Positions 1-12,091 of a stretch of 64,000 bases of DNA are shown piece by piece (position 1 is the first letter of the stretch; every line of letters begins with the position of its first letter). The DNA lies in NCBI GenBank assembly GCA_021307315.1, contig JAJSPD010000009.1:186001-250000 (forward strand). Direction: 5' to 3'. Under the pieces are notes generated by a model. The model saw only the letters and a program-made list of their open reading frames with translations, was not told where the DNA came from and did no database searches. Source of the DNA: Bisporella sp. PMI_857 (taxonomy: Eukaryota > Ascomycota > Leotiomycetes > Helotiales > Helotiaceae). Position numbers and translations under genes: made by a program.

Positions 1-2
1 AA

Positions 3-559
3 GGAACACAGCGCAATCGTGAAGATGACTTCGACTTTGAGAAAGTATTGGATCACAATAGAAGTCTGGAATCACTGCTCACTCCAGTATTGCATGCGAA
101 TGCCTTACTAGAAGCCGAGTTGGCTAGAGAGACTGCTCTGCTAGAGGTGGAAGAAAGTTCCCTGAAGGAACTGGAGACAAATGCCAAGACGGAGGCATCC
201 TTGAGAAAAGAAGCTGGACGAAAGGTGCATTTTTTACTTCAAGCAAACAATCTAGCGCCAGAAGACGAGTTGATGGATAATATTGGACTACGATCTGATG
301 ACAACTCCGCAGTTGCCGCTATTGAAGTAAGCCTTTGTATAGAAGAGAGTGATTGAAGCTAACATCATTTCAGGTTAAGCCTGATCACAATCTCGCTACA
401 ATATTGAATGAATTGGATGGTCACGTGGACAGTATTCAAAGTAACATTGGGCAAGTTCAGGGCATCGCTGAGGCAGTAACAAGGAGCAAAGCTGCGGTAC
501 AGGCGACTCTGTTCGAACACTTAGAAAGGTCTGAGTATGAGAAAGTGATTCTTGGTTGA
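3..559 (+). CDS. CENP-Q/Fta7-like kinetochore protein, 3' end (partial)
   Basis: The 5' part lies outside the window. Visible exons are <3-326 and 374-559; the intron has a GTAAGC donor, a GCTAAC branch point and a TTTCAG acceptor, and the reading frame continues across it. The visible 169 residues are almost all charged, heptad-like helix with no transmembrane segment. They resemble the C-terminal half of fungal CENP-Q (Fta7, Okp1), in which a glutamate/lysine-rich coiled coil is followed by a conserved helix ending near a QxEG-like stretch; here this reads SNIGQVQGIAEAV. CENP-Q is a subunit of the inner kinetochore CCAN/COMA complex, which links CENP-A nucleosomes to the outer kinetochore. 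The family call rests on this helix pattern only. Another coiled-coil chromosome-segregation protein is possible. Confidence 0.55.
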
Positions 560-1280
560 GAAGAGAGGTTCAATGGTTTTAGGGGGGGAGTACGTCACTT
601 TGCAGCGAAAGGTCTCAAACCCAGATGCTAGTATAAGCCCAAGGCAAATGCAGGGCCTGAATTAGAAGATACCCTAATGAATTTGTCCAGTGAGAGATAT
701 TGATGAGAAGCCGCCTCGTTCAGTGGCGAAAGCTGCTCGCACAGCGTTTGGGCATTGTTAGAGTAGTTGGACTAGGTACCATCGCCTCGTAAATACATGC
801 ATTATGATTTGCTATAAATTCCCATTCCCTTTTTTTCAACTAATTGCCCCAATATATGTGAGATATATTTTTGTCAACTGATCACATGTGTTGTCATGCA
901 TCTTCCCTGGGAATCATCCCTTCGTACCTGAAGATTGAGAAACTGCAATTCGGCTATTGGCTCATTGGAGTGGCTGCGCTCGCGCGGGGCTGGGCACTAA
1001 CGAACCTCTCAAAGCTAGATTCTCTCAGATGACTTGGTAATTGCGAGTCCGCAGCAACACTCCCAATTCAATGCGACAAATTGATCAGGTCTGCGAGTTT
1101 TGGGACGAAGGTGTGCAAGGATAAGATTACTCATATATGTTTCTAGAAGGCCTAACTGACCGTTGGGCAAGGTTGCATGTCTAGAACTTGATTCGACGAC
1201 ACGAAGCCGGAAATCAAGCCGGACGACCACAGCGCACGTCGCAATCCGATGGAAGCCCTCGCACTGTAGGCTCCGATGTA
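560..1280. other. Intergenic: promoter region of the RDS2-like gene
   Basis: About 720 bases between the stop of the CENP-Q-like gene and the first in-frame ATG of the zinc-cluster gene. Short open frames here have no recognisable content. The part after about 1000 is probably 5' leader, and a non-coding upstream exon cannot be excluded. Confidence 0.5.
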
Positions 1281-3364
1281 ATGGAACAGACTGGGGCCAA
1301 CAATACACAAGATGTCAAGCCGCAAAAGTCGCCGCCAGCGTCAGGCGCAGGCAAGAGCCCGAAGAAAAGGCGCAAAGTAAACCATGGTTAGTCACCGGGC
1401 CGGCGATGCTAGATATAGACTTTGAAACCATTGCTGACCTTAGGGACGTGTTCCTGCAGCTTGCGTTTATTGTCGTCGATCTGTAAGTTCGCAATTGGGT
1501 CCCAACACAAGGAGCTGTCTGAATGACGCAACTTCCCGCAATGTCTGGCATAAGCTAATTCGGTCTTGTACCTGCCTAGCATATGACTTGCGATTTGGTA
1601 CGACCTTCTTTCTAATATGCCCAGCCTCTTGTGAGACTTCAGGTTCTATGACTAACCTCCGTCGTTACACAGGAACGCCCTTGTGCGCGCTGTATAAAGC
1701 GTAATATAGGTCATCTCTGTCATGATGAGCCTCGCGAACCGGAATCAGCCACGAAGAAATCTAAGAGTCAGCATAGCAATTCTGCAGCAGAAGATGATGG
1801 AACGCCACCAGATCAGATTCAGGCGGGCACAGATGGCGTCATAAGCAACGCTTTGGAGCAGGATCGATCGCAAGAGCCCGATCTGAGGCTGGGAGTCCTT
1901 GGGGTCTCGCAAGGTGGGCCTATGCAGATTGTTCAGCCGTCGCCAGTCTCGAGCATACAGACCAAAGGCCTCAACAGCAACAACAATCAATGTGAGTGCT
2001 GGACTCTCTACAGATATCGGGCAGATACTAATGAGATATCAATAGTCATTGGGTACTCGAATGACTGGATTGGAGGTACTCAAAGCCAATTTCAAGATAT
2101 GCATAACTACCACCCCTCGTACATGTTCAACGCTCCTGAAGTCACTACTGAGTACAACCTTTTAAACGACTTTCTCAATAACAGCCTGCTTGACGACGGA
2201 CTACTTCCTGACGATATTTCACCATTCTTTACAGACCCTTCTGGTACAATGTTACCAAGCGGCGCCAGTAATAACACTATTCCTTCTAGCTCACAGCAAA
2301 ACTTTCTTGGATCATCTTCCGCGCAAGGCATTGCGATCTCCAGGCCGCCGAGCGTGATTCCTACAGACAAAACGCGCGAATACTATCTTCAAGCCGCAGA
2401 TCCGACTGGAAACGATGCCCCAGAAGAACGTATGCAGCGCTTACTGCGCGCAAAGTACGATGCAGGAATGCTGAAGCCTTTCAACTACGTCAAGGGTTAT
2501 GCTCGCTTGTCGGCTTACTTAGATGGTCACATGCCTGCAGCTGGGAAACAAAAAATTCTCCGGCAGCTGGATCAATTTAGGCCGAAGTTTCGGGAAAAGG
2601 CGCAGGCTCTCACTGACATCGAGCTCATCTATGTGGAAATGTGGTTTGAGCGCAGCCTCATGGAATATGATCGAGTGTTTGCAAGTATGGCTATTCCAGC
2701 CTGTTGCTGGAGGCGAACGGGTGAGATATTTCGCGGCAACAAGGAGATGGCGGAGCTTATCCATGTTCCAATTGAGAAGCTGAGAGATGTGGGTACTTGC
2801 TCGTTTGCTTTCGTGAATCACAGCTGACAATCGCAACCAGGGTAAGATCGCGTTGCACGAAATCCTTGCCGAGGACTCTTTAGTACACTATTGGGAGAAG
2901 TTCGGCGCAATCGCTTTTGACCAAAGTCAAAAGGCTCTCCTCATGAGTTGCTCCCTGAAGAATCCAGACGACCAATCAAAGGATCCCACCATCAAATGTT
3001 GCTTTTCTTTCTCCATCAGACGAGATGATCACAAGATGTGAGTTGACCCTGGTTTTCTCTTTTCTGTTGCTACCTACTGGTCGCCTTGGACATGCGAGAT
3101 GTTGTGTGAGGGCCTGCACTGCAACACAGCCAGCTTGTTTCCTTCCAGGATGATGCATTTGACACGTGCCAATCCCTATGGCCAAGTGAGGTGAGGAGGG
3201 GTGATCTACGCTATGATATCTCCTTACAACAACGCATAAAATCTGCAAGAAAATTCAATTAAAACTGCAATATGTACATCCTATTTTGGATTGGTGCTAA
3301 CGACAGCTATAGTCCATCCTTGATCGTGGGCAATTTTCTGCCGCAAGATCCTATCAAACGCTGA
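1281..3364 (+). CDS. RDS2: Zn2Cys6 transcription activator of gluconeogenesis, Rds2/AcuM family
   Basis: Seven exons: 1281-1386, 1460-1482, 1580-1597, 1673-1991, 2046-2788, 2841-3037, 3313-3364 (485 aa). An N-terminal basic stretch (KKRRK, residues 28-32) precedes a binuclear zinc cluster with Cys 37, 40, 47, 53, 56 and 65. The cluster is assembled from exons of 23 and 18 nt plus exon 4. The centre is serine/asparagine-rich. The C-terminal third is a PAS-like region (about residues 325-480) with the blocks LKPFNYVKGYARL, RRTGEIFRGNKEMAEL and FSIRRDDHK, as in yeast Rds2. In yeast and Aspergillus this family activates PCK1/FBP1-type genes when acetate or ethanol is the carbon source. The start is the first ATG in the open frame. 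The 54-nt fourth intron is in frame and free of stops, so a retained form would add 18 residues. The last intron (275 nt) is unusually long. The zinc motif and C-terminus fit Rds2/AcuM better than the paralogue Ert1/AcuK. Confidence 0.9.
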
Positions 3365-3807
3365 TAGCATCAGCAATCATTCGTGTAGGTACTTCAATTG
3401 TCAAGTAGATACATCTTCCAAGGGCTGAGGCTAGGCCGGTTGCATAAATGGAGCAAGCGTCCCGTACTTCAGTCATCCAAACAAAAGAAGGGCCAGCACG
3501 ATGGAGCTATATAAGCCTAAGGGCTACTAGGACACGCTAAGTTATATGTAAAGTAGCTATCTAAAAATAACATATAAAAGTGCATTTACAGATAATCTTT
3601 AGCACATATAGTGTGCCTACAAATATCTGCCCAAGTTGATCCCTATCAGAAAAGTGGTGATATCGCCCATGTTGTTGTTCTTTCCTGCTTTGGCCAAAAT
3701 GGTTTGCTTGGCGACATTGATGTCCCTCCTCCTACCTGGCTGATGATGGAGTATCAATGCCACAGCAATCCATCCCTCTCTTTCCCACAAATCTTGAAGA
3801 ATGAAAC
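3365..3807. promoter_or_regulatory. Intergenic region upstream of ZIP4, with a TATA-like element
   Basis: About 440 bases between the RDS2 stop and the proposed ZIP4 start. A TATA-like CTATATAAG lies near 3508-3516, about 290 bases before the ATG, and AT-rich sequence follows. No gene is seen. The element is a sequence match only. Confidence 0.35.
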
Positions 3808-6800
3808 ATGGCACCGCATCGCCTTGAGAAAGACAAGCGTTTTAAGGCTATCCTGAGCAAGTAACTGCCAGTCATGCTGTGGTACAAATACCTACTGACA
3901 TCCACCTAGCATTTGCAACTGACTTGCAGGCACAGCTAGACGCTGCATGTACGCACCCACCAGGCCATTTGCATAGAGATTTACAGAAGCATATTGCAGA
4001 ATTTCCGAGTCCCAAGTCTCTCGGCGAGGTTGCGGCCAGCAGATGTGAGGAAACTGATAGCATTGCCACAGCACTGTGGAATCTCTGCACCCGACTTCGG
4101 CGCAAGTCCGAGTCCGATAGCCCGCGGGATGTACCTGCTATACTGCTGACAGCACGTGTCTTTGCATTTATCCTGTTAGGTTGCGCACTAGAAGCTGGGA
4201 AAGGTGACACAGCGAATGTGGTTCGGTGTATGAGGGTTGGGATAAAAGCGGCGAAAAACTGCATTAGTAAGAGAATAACACCTACATTACGGGGCCGCGC
4301 TACTGATCACTCTGTAGGTAGGAACTATTATGAATATGCCTTGAAGGTCTTAGAAAAGATTGCTTCATTTGAGGATAAGCTGAAACAACCAGATGCGGAC
4401 ATATCAGCAGGTGATGGCGAGGTCCACGCAAGACTCACCGCAGAGTACTATATCCTCAGGACTTCTTTGGTAAGTCGTGGTATTTCTAGATGCAAAAGAA
4501 TTACGTAATGATTAGTCCAGGCATGGCGACAAAATCAGCTTGATATGGCGGAGCATATGTTTAAAAAATCAATGTCATGCCAACAATGCTTCGATCCAAA
4601 CACCGCAGAAAGCTTAGCAGACGTTCTCTTTGAGCTGGGAAAAGATTTGCTAGTCAAGCGTGAATATTTGATAGCAGTCAAATGGTTGGAAAGATCATAC
4701 CATGTCCTTTCTAGTCAAGAATTGGATAAATTGAGTTCAAATGCCAGCGAGCTTCGGCTCTCAATCGCAGAATCGTTGATCAAGGCAAACCTTGCAGTAC
4801 AAGACTCTGACGCAACCCAGAAGGCTCAGGATCTCCTAGCCACACTCGAAAATGATATGGGTGATAAAATGGTTGTTCTACTGCTGAAATTAGAAATTCT
4901 TTCTGGCACACCCGATGAGATATTTGACAGCAGCGCATACTGTGACATACTCCAAAGGATGATTCGCAGCGGAATGCTGAGCGAATCGAAGTTCAGTCTG
5001 ATAATGTACCATATCAGGAAGCTCAATGATAAGAGTCCAAGTTTAGCCTGCAAAGCACTAGACGAATTCTTGCCCCAAGTTCTACGACACGGATCTGAGC
5101 ATGAACTTTGGATAGAGAAAGTCATCGTCACAAGAATTTGGATGACAATGAATCAAAAAGACGGCCTGGAAGACCATATCCTTCTCAATAGAATCTTTTC
5201 GTTGGTCCTTAGTGACCTCCAGAAGCCGATAGCCTCGGCAGCTACGCTCGCAGCCCATACTGTAAGTTCTAAAAGGCCCTAAAGGCAGAATCTGACGGGG
5301 GGCAGCTTCTTTGGAAACGGATTGAGTCTACATATGCACAGTCTCAGTACGATAATACAGAAAACTGGTGCCGCGTAGCTATGCACAAAATATTCGAAAC
5401 GTCGGGAGAGATCAACTTTGGACGCATAACCAGGTATGGCTGTATTCAAAAGGACCTTTTCAGCCTCTTACCAAGTCAGGAAACTGTTGTTGTGTGCTCT
5501 TGCAAAACAAGATTTCAATGCTGGGAGGGATATATGGGGGGCAATGACTGATGCGACTAGAAGCGAGCCGATGACAAGATTTCTTATGTATAAAATTGCA
5601 ATTCGATGCAATGAAGTTGAGTTTGCCGCTGAATGTCTAAATCTGGTCAGCCACCAAGCCCTAGATGACCCAACTCTACTGTATGCTTGTGTATTGGATG
5701 CGCAACAGATCGGTAATAAGTCACAAGCACTGGCAGCTTTGCAGCTAGTACTAGATAAACATAGGTACACAAGCGCAGCTAACGTGCATCTACCATCACT
5801 CATCCGACTAACAATCAAACTCTCATGCTCAATACTAGATGAGACCACAGAGATTAGCGCGGCGGAAGCTTCCGATGCTAACGTTGAACGCCTATGTAAA
5901 CTCTTTGAAGGAGGTGAGACCTTTCTTGGTGGTCGGTGATTTGAATTACTGACTATTTAAAGCCATTCACGCTGTCAAGAAACCGCCAACAGTAAAGTCG
6001 GAAAATATATGGACAGTACTCGAGCTTGATTGGTTCTCTAAAAACTCTTATAATCTTGCCATTAAACATATGCCGACCTGGCATCCACGACACCTGGTTC
6101 GAATGCTCACCTGCTGCATTGATTTCATCAACCGACACCCTGATGATGCCGGTACACAGTTATCTGAGGACCTCTCTCTGCGGAAAATGTTTTGCGAGTT
6201 CTCCATCACTACTGCTTTAGTCGCTCTCGCTCGTGGAGAAGACGACATTGAGCTGTCATTGCAGGAATATTTGAGGCTAAGAAAACATGTCGAAAGTTAT
6301 GACGCTCTTCTTCAGGAGAAATTACCGAAAATGCCCGAACGTCCATATCAGGATCTGCTTCAAAAGCTCTCTATCTTATTAGCGTTTGATTTCGAAGCCG
6401 TTTGCCAACTGAAGAATTGGAATGCACTTAGCGAGATAATTGCGAAAGCTGAGGCATGCAAAAATGCAAAGGCTTATGAAATAATGGCTGACTGTATCCT
6501 ATGTGCGAACCCGCCAACAGAAGGTAGGGGTTTTTAATAGGCTCGCTGGGGCGAACTGACAAATCTATAGTGCTCATAACAACTCTGAAAAAGATTATAA
6601 ATTCATCGTGGGAGCTTGAGACATTAAATGGCATAAAACTCGCAAAATATATGCGATGTTTGTTCCAAGTTTGTCTCTCGAGCAACCCAGACGTTGCTGA
6701 GGACCTGCTTGAACAGATAGAAAGCCTTGCCCGGGAATGCGGAGAGGTGAGTCGCAGCATTAGGCTATGAACTACAAGTTCTGATAGGTGCACAGACTGA

Positions 6801-7005
6801 GCAGCCATATCCCGCCGAGGAACTTGAGTGGGTCATCACTCGAGCTTTTAATCATGCTATAGATCTCTATTGTAATGAGCAAGATGAGAAGTGCAAATCC
6901 TGGGGCGCAAAAGCCCTGAGTCTCGCACATCATTGTGCTGATAGTGGGGACTTGCGCCGATTGTTGGAGAGTAAATGGGCGGGACTAATATTTGATTCGG
7001 GATAG
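3808..7005 (+). CDS. ZIP4: SPO22/ZIP4-like meiosis protein
   Basis: Eight exons: 3808-3838 (tentative), 3910-4469, 4521-5261, 5306-5433, 5480-5913, 5963-6523, 6571-6746, 6796-7005, giving about 946 aa. This matches the usual 900-1000 aa of Spo22/Zip4. The protein is a string of helical repeats (TPR-like), for example the helix pairs at LLVKREYLIAVKWLERSY and FAAECLNLVSHQAL. It ends with the family-typical block starting YPAEELEWV. Zip4 is a scaffold of the ZMM group on meiotic chromosome axes. It promotes class I crossovers and synaptonemal complex assembly, so expression should be meiotic. The first exon (starting MAPHRLEKDK) needs a weak GTTTTA donor. The rest of the model has clean GT-AG introns of 44-71 nt, and the frame is continuous throughout. 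Confidence 0.85.
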
Positions 7006-7999
7006 ACTTACGAAAGAAGTCATATCGCTGTTGCAATACGCTCTGCTAGGAGGGGGATATGATTGTGCTCAAGCTGATTGTATATGTCTCCTCATGACAT
7101 AGTTGCTGGAACATATAGCGTGAACGATATTTTTCAATGATGTATTATCGTAACAGCTACAACAACTCCCAATGCTAACAACACAAAAAAAACCTGCGCC
7201 TCCTTTGAATAATTGAGCCAAAATCCAACCGTAATATCAAGAACTCAGAATCCTCTCTTCCAGACCTTCTCTCCCATATATTCGCATCCGAATGTGGACA
7301 CAATCCCTGAAATAAGCGAACAAACTCCACTGCGCTGATCACCGCTGATCACCCGCCAATCGTTCACTGCATGCTTCCCAATCTTGCATCTCGCATCTTG
7401 GCATATTATGACGGATAGCCAAGATGAGAGTCCGTTATATAGGAATCGCACTTACCAGCCAGATCTTGACGTTTCACCGAGAGAGGAGGAAGGTTCACGA
7501 GAGCAGGCATATAAAAAATATATATGATTAAATTCCCTCCCCTCCCCTCCCCTCCCCGGGTTAAATTCATACATATATCCCTGCGCCCGGTAAGACATAT
7601 ACAAGAACGATACGTACAGTACATACATGAGGGATAAAAGTACATGCGTAGCTGGAAGAAGGCGAAACGGAACGGATGAGAACAGAACAGAACGGGGTAG
7701 GACGGATGAAAATTGTGGTATCGGGTCATAAACACAAGTCGTTATCGCCTTCGAGGTGTGGATATAAAATGGAAGTAACATGTGTCTTGCTCTGTGAGGT
7801 TGGAGAGAGAGGACAGAGGGGAAAAAAGAAAAGAAAAAAAAAGGACAAAAATTGTTGGTATCAAGGCATAATCAAACACCCCTATCAAACCCCGTTTGCT
7901 GATCCCAGATTTTCCAAAGTAACTCCCGAGTATATCGCGCATCAGCCATCAGCCATCAAAATTTCTTTTTCGTGCACGCGTTTGGCATAAAATCATTTC
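7006..7999. other. Intergenic between convergent ZIP4 and DUF7514 genes
   Basis: Convergent 3' ends, so this mainly holds the two 3' UTRs. It contains a pyrimidine repeat near 7535-7557 and purine-rich stretches near 7800-7850. No coding signal is recognised. Confidence 0.5.
7533..7557. repeat. (CCCCT)n short tandem repeat
   Basis: About four and a half copies of a CCCCT unit within AT-rich flanks. It is purely C/T on the + strand. Confidence 0.8.
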
Positions 8000-10298
8000 T
8001 TAATATCGTTTTTCTTCGTAGCCTCTGCCCTTGGGTGGTTCGCGATACCAGTCCTCAGCCGGCGCGCCTCGATGCCTTTCCCTCTCTGAGAACGACTGTC
8101 CTCGTTCGCTCCTCAGATCTCTCGGGTCCGTGGTCACTGATTTCCTGTGCTCGTTTCTATCGGAACGTTCTCTTTCCTCACCTGTACGCTCTTGTAGCCT
8201 ATCCCAGCGTTCTGCATCTCGAGGACTATTGAATTCAGTGGCCGTCGGTCTGAAGTCGTCTCTTAGGTATCGTTCATCTCGGGGACGTTCATCACGTGGT
8301 CCTTTGGGTCCATAGGGTGGAGGCGGTGGAAATGAGGTACTTGAGGGGGTATAAGAGGAGGGTGTGAATGCTTGGGGTGCGTTAGATCCTGCGGAGGCGG
8401 ATGGTGGTGGGCCGTATTCGTAACCGCTCAGGTTGTTGGGCGTAGAATTGCTGTAGCTCTTCAGTGGCGGGCTATTGGTGCGTCTCGGAGGACGCTGTGA
8501 TCCTGCATATGTTTGGCTTGCGTTACTTTGTGTTCGGTGATGTCGGTTCTCGCTTGGTAACCTGACATCTGGTATTTCTCTTCTTTGGCTTGTCGAGTTT
8601 GTACGACCGAGTCGAGGTCCAGAGTTGAGACTTGTCCCCTCGGCATAAACCTTGCCGCTACCTGGCTGGGCGGTATATGGTTGACGTTCACGTTCGATCT
8701 TGACATTTCCATCTTCGTTGCTGGATGTTGAGACATCGGAGGGAACGGATGGTGCTCCAGAGTATGGGTTGCGCTCCCGCTCTATTTGTTTTGATTGAGG
8801 GGGTGATGCTTTTGCTTGATGTATTTCAACAGGTCGCTGTTGACGAGTGTTCGTCGTAGGAACTGCTGCAATAGACGAATGACGGCTGAGGGTCGGTGAT
8901 GAGATAGAAGCCTTTCGTCTTCTTGTACTTCCTAGATCTTCAAAAAAGTTGGCCACGACTGTTTCAATCAACATCTTCGGGCCACGGTCTTCTTTTTCTG
9001 GTAACAAATGCCTCGATATCTGCTTAGGAAGACGTTCTACCTTTCCCTCGGTTAGCCCGTCGGCATCAATGGGAAGGTCTAGAACGGCTTTCTCCAGCCG
9101 TTTAGCTTCTTGATCAGGGTATGCCATTATATGGAGGCTCATCCAACCTAATAAATACACTCAGTCAGCACAAAAAGTCCTATAGCTTGCATTCTTATTC
9201 TAAGACTTACGGGCGAATCCCACAGGAGTTAGTGCTGGAACTATTGGTACGAAGGTTGCATCTTGAACTAAGTGGTACTCGCAGCCTAAATCTTGATATA
9301 GCCTCGAAATTTGCTCATTCGATTGGGCTTTAAATATTGCTACAGTGCGTAAGCGTGCATCAGTAATCGTATCATCACTACTTACACGCATAATGTTGTA
9401 CCTCCGGTTCTAGAGCATCTGATCGTTAAGTTACTATTAAGCATCTCGAACTCTTGTCAATTAAACATACAATTACTATAGTAAGTGGCCATCTTGACCG
9501 GCGTAACCACGATACTCCTTTTCGGGTTAAATTCAGCGATCTGGATATGTTAGCACATCCTTCTATAAGCTGTTATCATGAACGGACCATATGATTCGCA
9601 AGACCCCGTAAGAATTGACCTAGCCTCTGTGTTGGATCGCCGTTGCTATCAAACAGCCTTCCCCATTTCTGGTCTATCGTTGACAGCTCGAGTGACGAGA
9701 AGGTTCTTGGGCCGCCCGCCGGTCTTGATTGCGGTTGTGGTTGATCGGAGAACCGTACATTTGATGGTTTTTCGACAGGACTTGGAGGCTGAGGTTTGAG
9801 GGGTTCGGAGGGATACGATTCTACGGTTGGCGCTGGGGGATATGTTGGCTTGGTAGGTTGTGCCGGAGAGGGAGGGGTATAGACTTTTCGAGCAGCTGGG
9901 GGTGGAGACGACGTTGATGATGATCTCGTCGACGAATAACTGCATTGCGGCGGTGTTACTTCTGGCTGGCTGTCAACCGGAGTGCTAGTTTGCTTCAAAT
10001 GCTCCATCACTATGACGAAAATCAATACAAGGCTGGCAGGGGAGGATCCATGTAGCCTACATTCTTTCTTGACCTTTTCGGTAATGGCAGCAATGAGCTC
10101 TGGCGATACATCGTGCGCTGCAGAATCCGAGCGCTCCGGCACCGACATATTGACTGATTTTCGTGGAATGGAGGGAGATCGACGTCTGCTAGAAGTGTAG
10201 CTGTCGCGAGGCTCGGCGGCGACGGGTGGTGGGATGTACGAAGTATTAGCTTCCAAATAACCGTTCTCTTGGAGTCTTCCGCGTGCGTCGTAAGCCAT
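8000..10298 (-). CDS. DUF7514-domain protein with disordered, proline-rich tails
   Basis: Five exons on the minus strand: 10298-9588, 9540-9471, 9418-9386, 9339-9211, 9147-8000 (696 aa). Residues 1-200 are proline/serine-rich. A globular region of about 160 residues follows, starting at KWGRLFDSNGDPTQRLGQFL and running through GCEYHLVQD and WMSLHIMAYPDQEAKRL. I recognise this as the fungal DUF7514 domain, of unknown function. The last 350 residues are disordered and rich in R, E, S and P, ending in arginine/glutamate repeats. The domain is cut by four short introns, with exons of 70 and 33 nt; all joins keep the conserved block in frame. There is no signal peptide or membrane segment. Family members are common in Pezizomycotina and have no agreed role, so none is assigned. 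Confidence 0.82.
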
Positions 10299-12091
10299 CT
10301 TGCAGACGAGGCTCTCGGAGTAACCTCATCTACCTGTCGTGATCTGCCGTGTTTCTTCGCCCGCAATGATGATGATGCTACTATACGGCTGGTTACGAGA
10401 TACACAGGTCGCAGGTGTTCTCATTAAACGGGGCGTCGTTATCGGAGTCGGCGCTGGATGCGTGATTTGTTTGGATGGGTCGAGGATTGTTTTGGCTGCT
10501 CGGTGTCGAATCTGCCTCATTGACAAAGTTTGGATTGTTGGCGAAGGGGGGGGGAGGGGGAAAGGCGCGGTGGTAGAGGTGGTGGTGTGGTTAGTTCTTT
10601 AACAAAGCAAACAAAAAAAAACCCTGATGTTGGGATTCCCTGTCGAAGAATTTGTTGCTGGTGCATGAAAACATGGATAAATTCCACATTGTTTATTCTG
10701 TGTGGATATGGGTTATAAGAGATATATAGATATAGATATTGGAGTGGAAGTGGAAGCACATGACATTCGTTCATCGATTAGCCTTAGTGATGATATCGAC
10801 TACGACTGCAAGGACTGTATCGATTGTGCCTCGAGGCTGGGACTGGGCTGGAATATCACGATCATGCTTGTTCGGGGACGAGATGGAATGATGCAGTGTA
10901 ATCTTTTCCCCTTCCACAATCCTACCTACCTACTACTACCTACATTACTTGCCCTCCCACTTCAAAGCCCCCTCTGAGTGGTCATGGTGCAGTACATGAT
11001 ATTGGGTGCAGCGTGGTCACCACCCTTGCAAATGCACCAGAAATGCACCTAGCTTTAGCTCCCTGTGTATATAAAGTATAGTGGTACAGAACAGGCAGAA
11101 TCCCAAGCCACTGATTCGTCTGTTCGTTGGTCGGGCTGCATCGACGTCAGATAAACACCCCTCCGTTTCACCTTGGAAATATGCGAACCGCTACCCAAAA
11201 ACCAAGACTTCTACCCTTTGGACAAGCCAATGGAAAATGGTTGTGGCTGAGGAAATATCAGGTTGCATTGCCACAGGTACGATGACGACGACGACGACGA
11301 CGGACCAGATAGACAGATGCGATGCCATGTTCCCCGATCATCTCTATTCAATACCACGGAGCCGGTCTGGAATTATTCCGTAAATCAAGAACCTTGGCAC
11401 TTTGGTCATCACAATCTTGATTGACTGAAGGTCATGTGAAAAACGGCCCATTCATGCATTCACGCATTCCCACAATCCTGTCCCGTATACCCGTTTCCTG
11501 CTATTTCTATGTACCATACCGTGCAATAGGTGAGTGTTCCATCCAGGACGCTGCCAGGAGACTTCTTCATTGCGGAACTAGCCGTTAGGAATATGACTCA
11601 CTACTTCAACATGCGTTGCTTCGTAGCTGTAAACAAGGCCGCCTTTACCATCATCCAGGCCACAAACTGTACGTTTGCCTAGGTATTTGGCACATATCAG
11701 AAAGCATTGTAGAACGAATCGCTAATTTCATGACTTGGCTATTTAGAATGCTCAACCACCTATCCGTAAAATATCCAGCCGTCTATGAACCGTCCCCTCG
11801 TCATCATGAGAAAACGTAGTCAACGGAAACATTCGCAGAAAAGAGAGCTTGCATGCTTAATATCCCACCCCAGATAGCCACTCAACTCATCGCACACATC
11901 ACTAGTAAAAAAAAGGGAATCGCATCAGGTCATGAAAATGCGTGATCCACCGTCCCATCGTCAATATCATGATGGAAATGCTCGCATTCGCAACGACCAT
12001 ACAGATTACTAAACTGGGCGTTGCAAATAATTAAATTTCCCGCTCCAACCAATGTTAATCTGTCCCTATGGTCTGAGAAGACAGAAGACAT
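10299..12091. other. Intergenic: upstream of the DUF7514 gene, downstream of the Stc1 gene
   Basis: About 1.8 kb. It contains G-rich and A-rich low-complexity stretches (about 10545-10565 and 10610-10622), a TATA-like GTATATAAAG near 11066 and a (GAC)n run near 11283-11302. Small open frames show no family features. I see no supportable gene. Confidence 0.45.
11281..11303. repeat. (GAC)n trinucleotide repeat
   Basis: Six to seven GAC/ACG units in non-coding sequence. Confidence 0.75.

Noticed and set aside
1281..3364. Identification as Ert1/AcuK
   Set aside because: Zinc-cluster sequence and the RRTGEI/FSIRRD blocks fit the Rds2/AcuM branch better than Ert1/AcuK.
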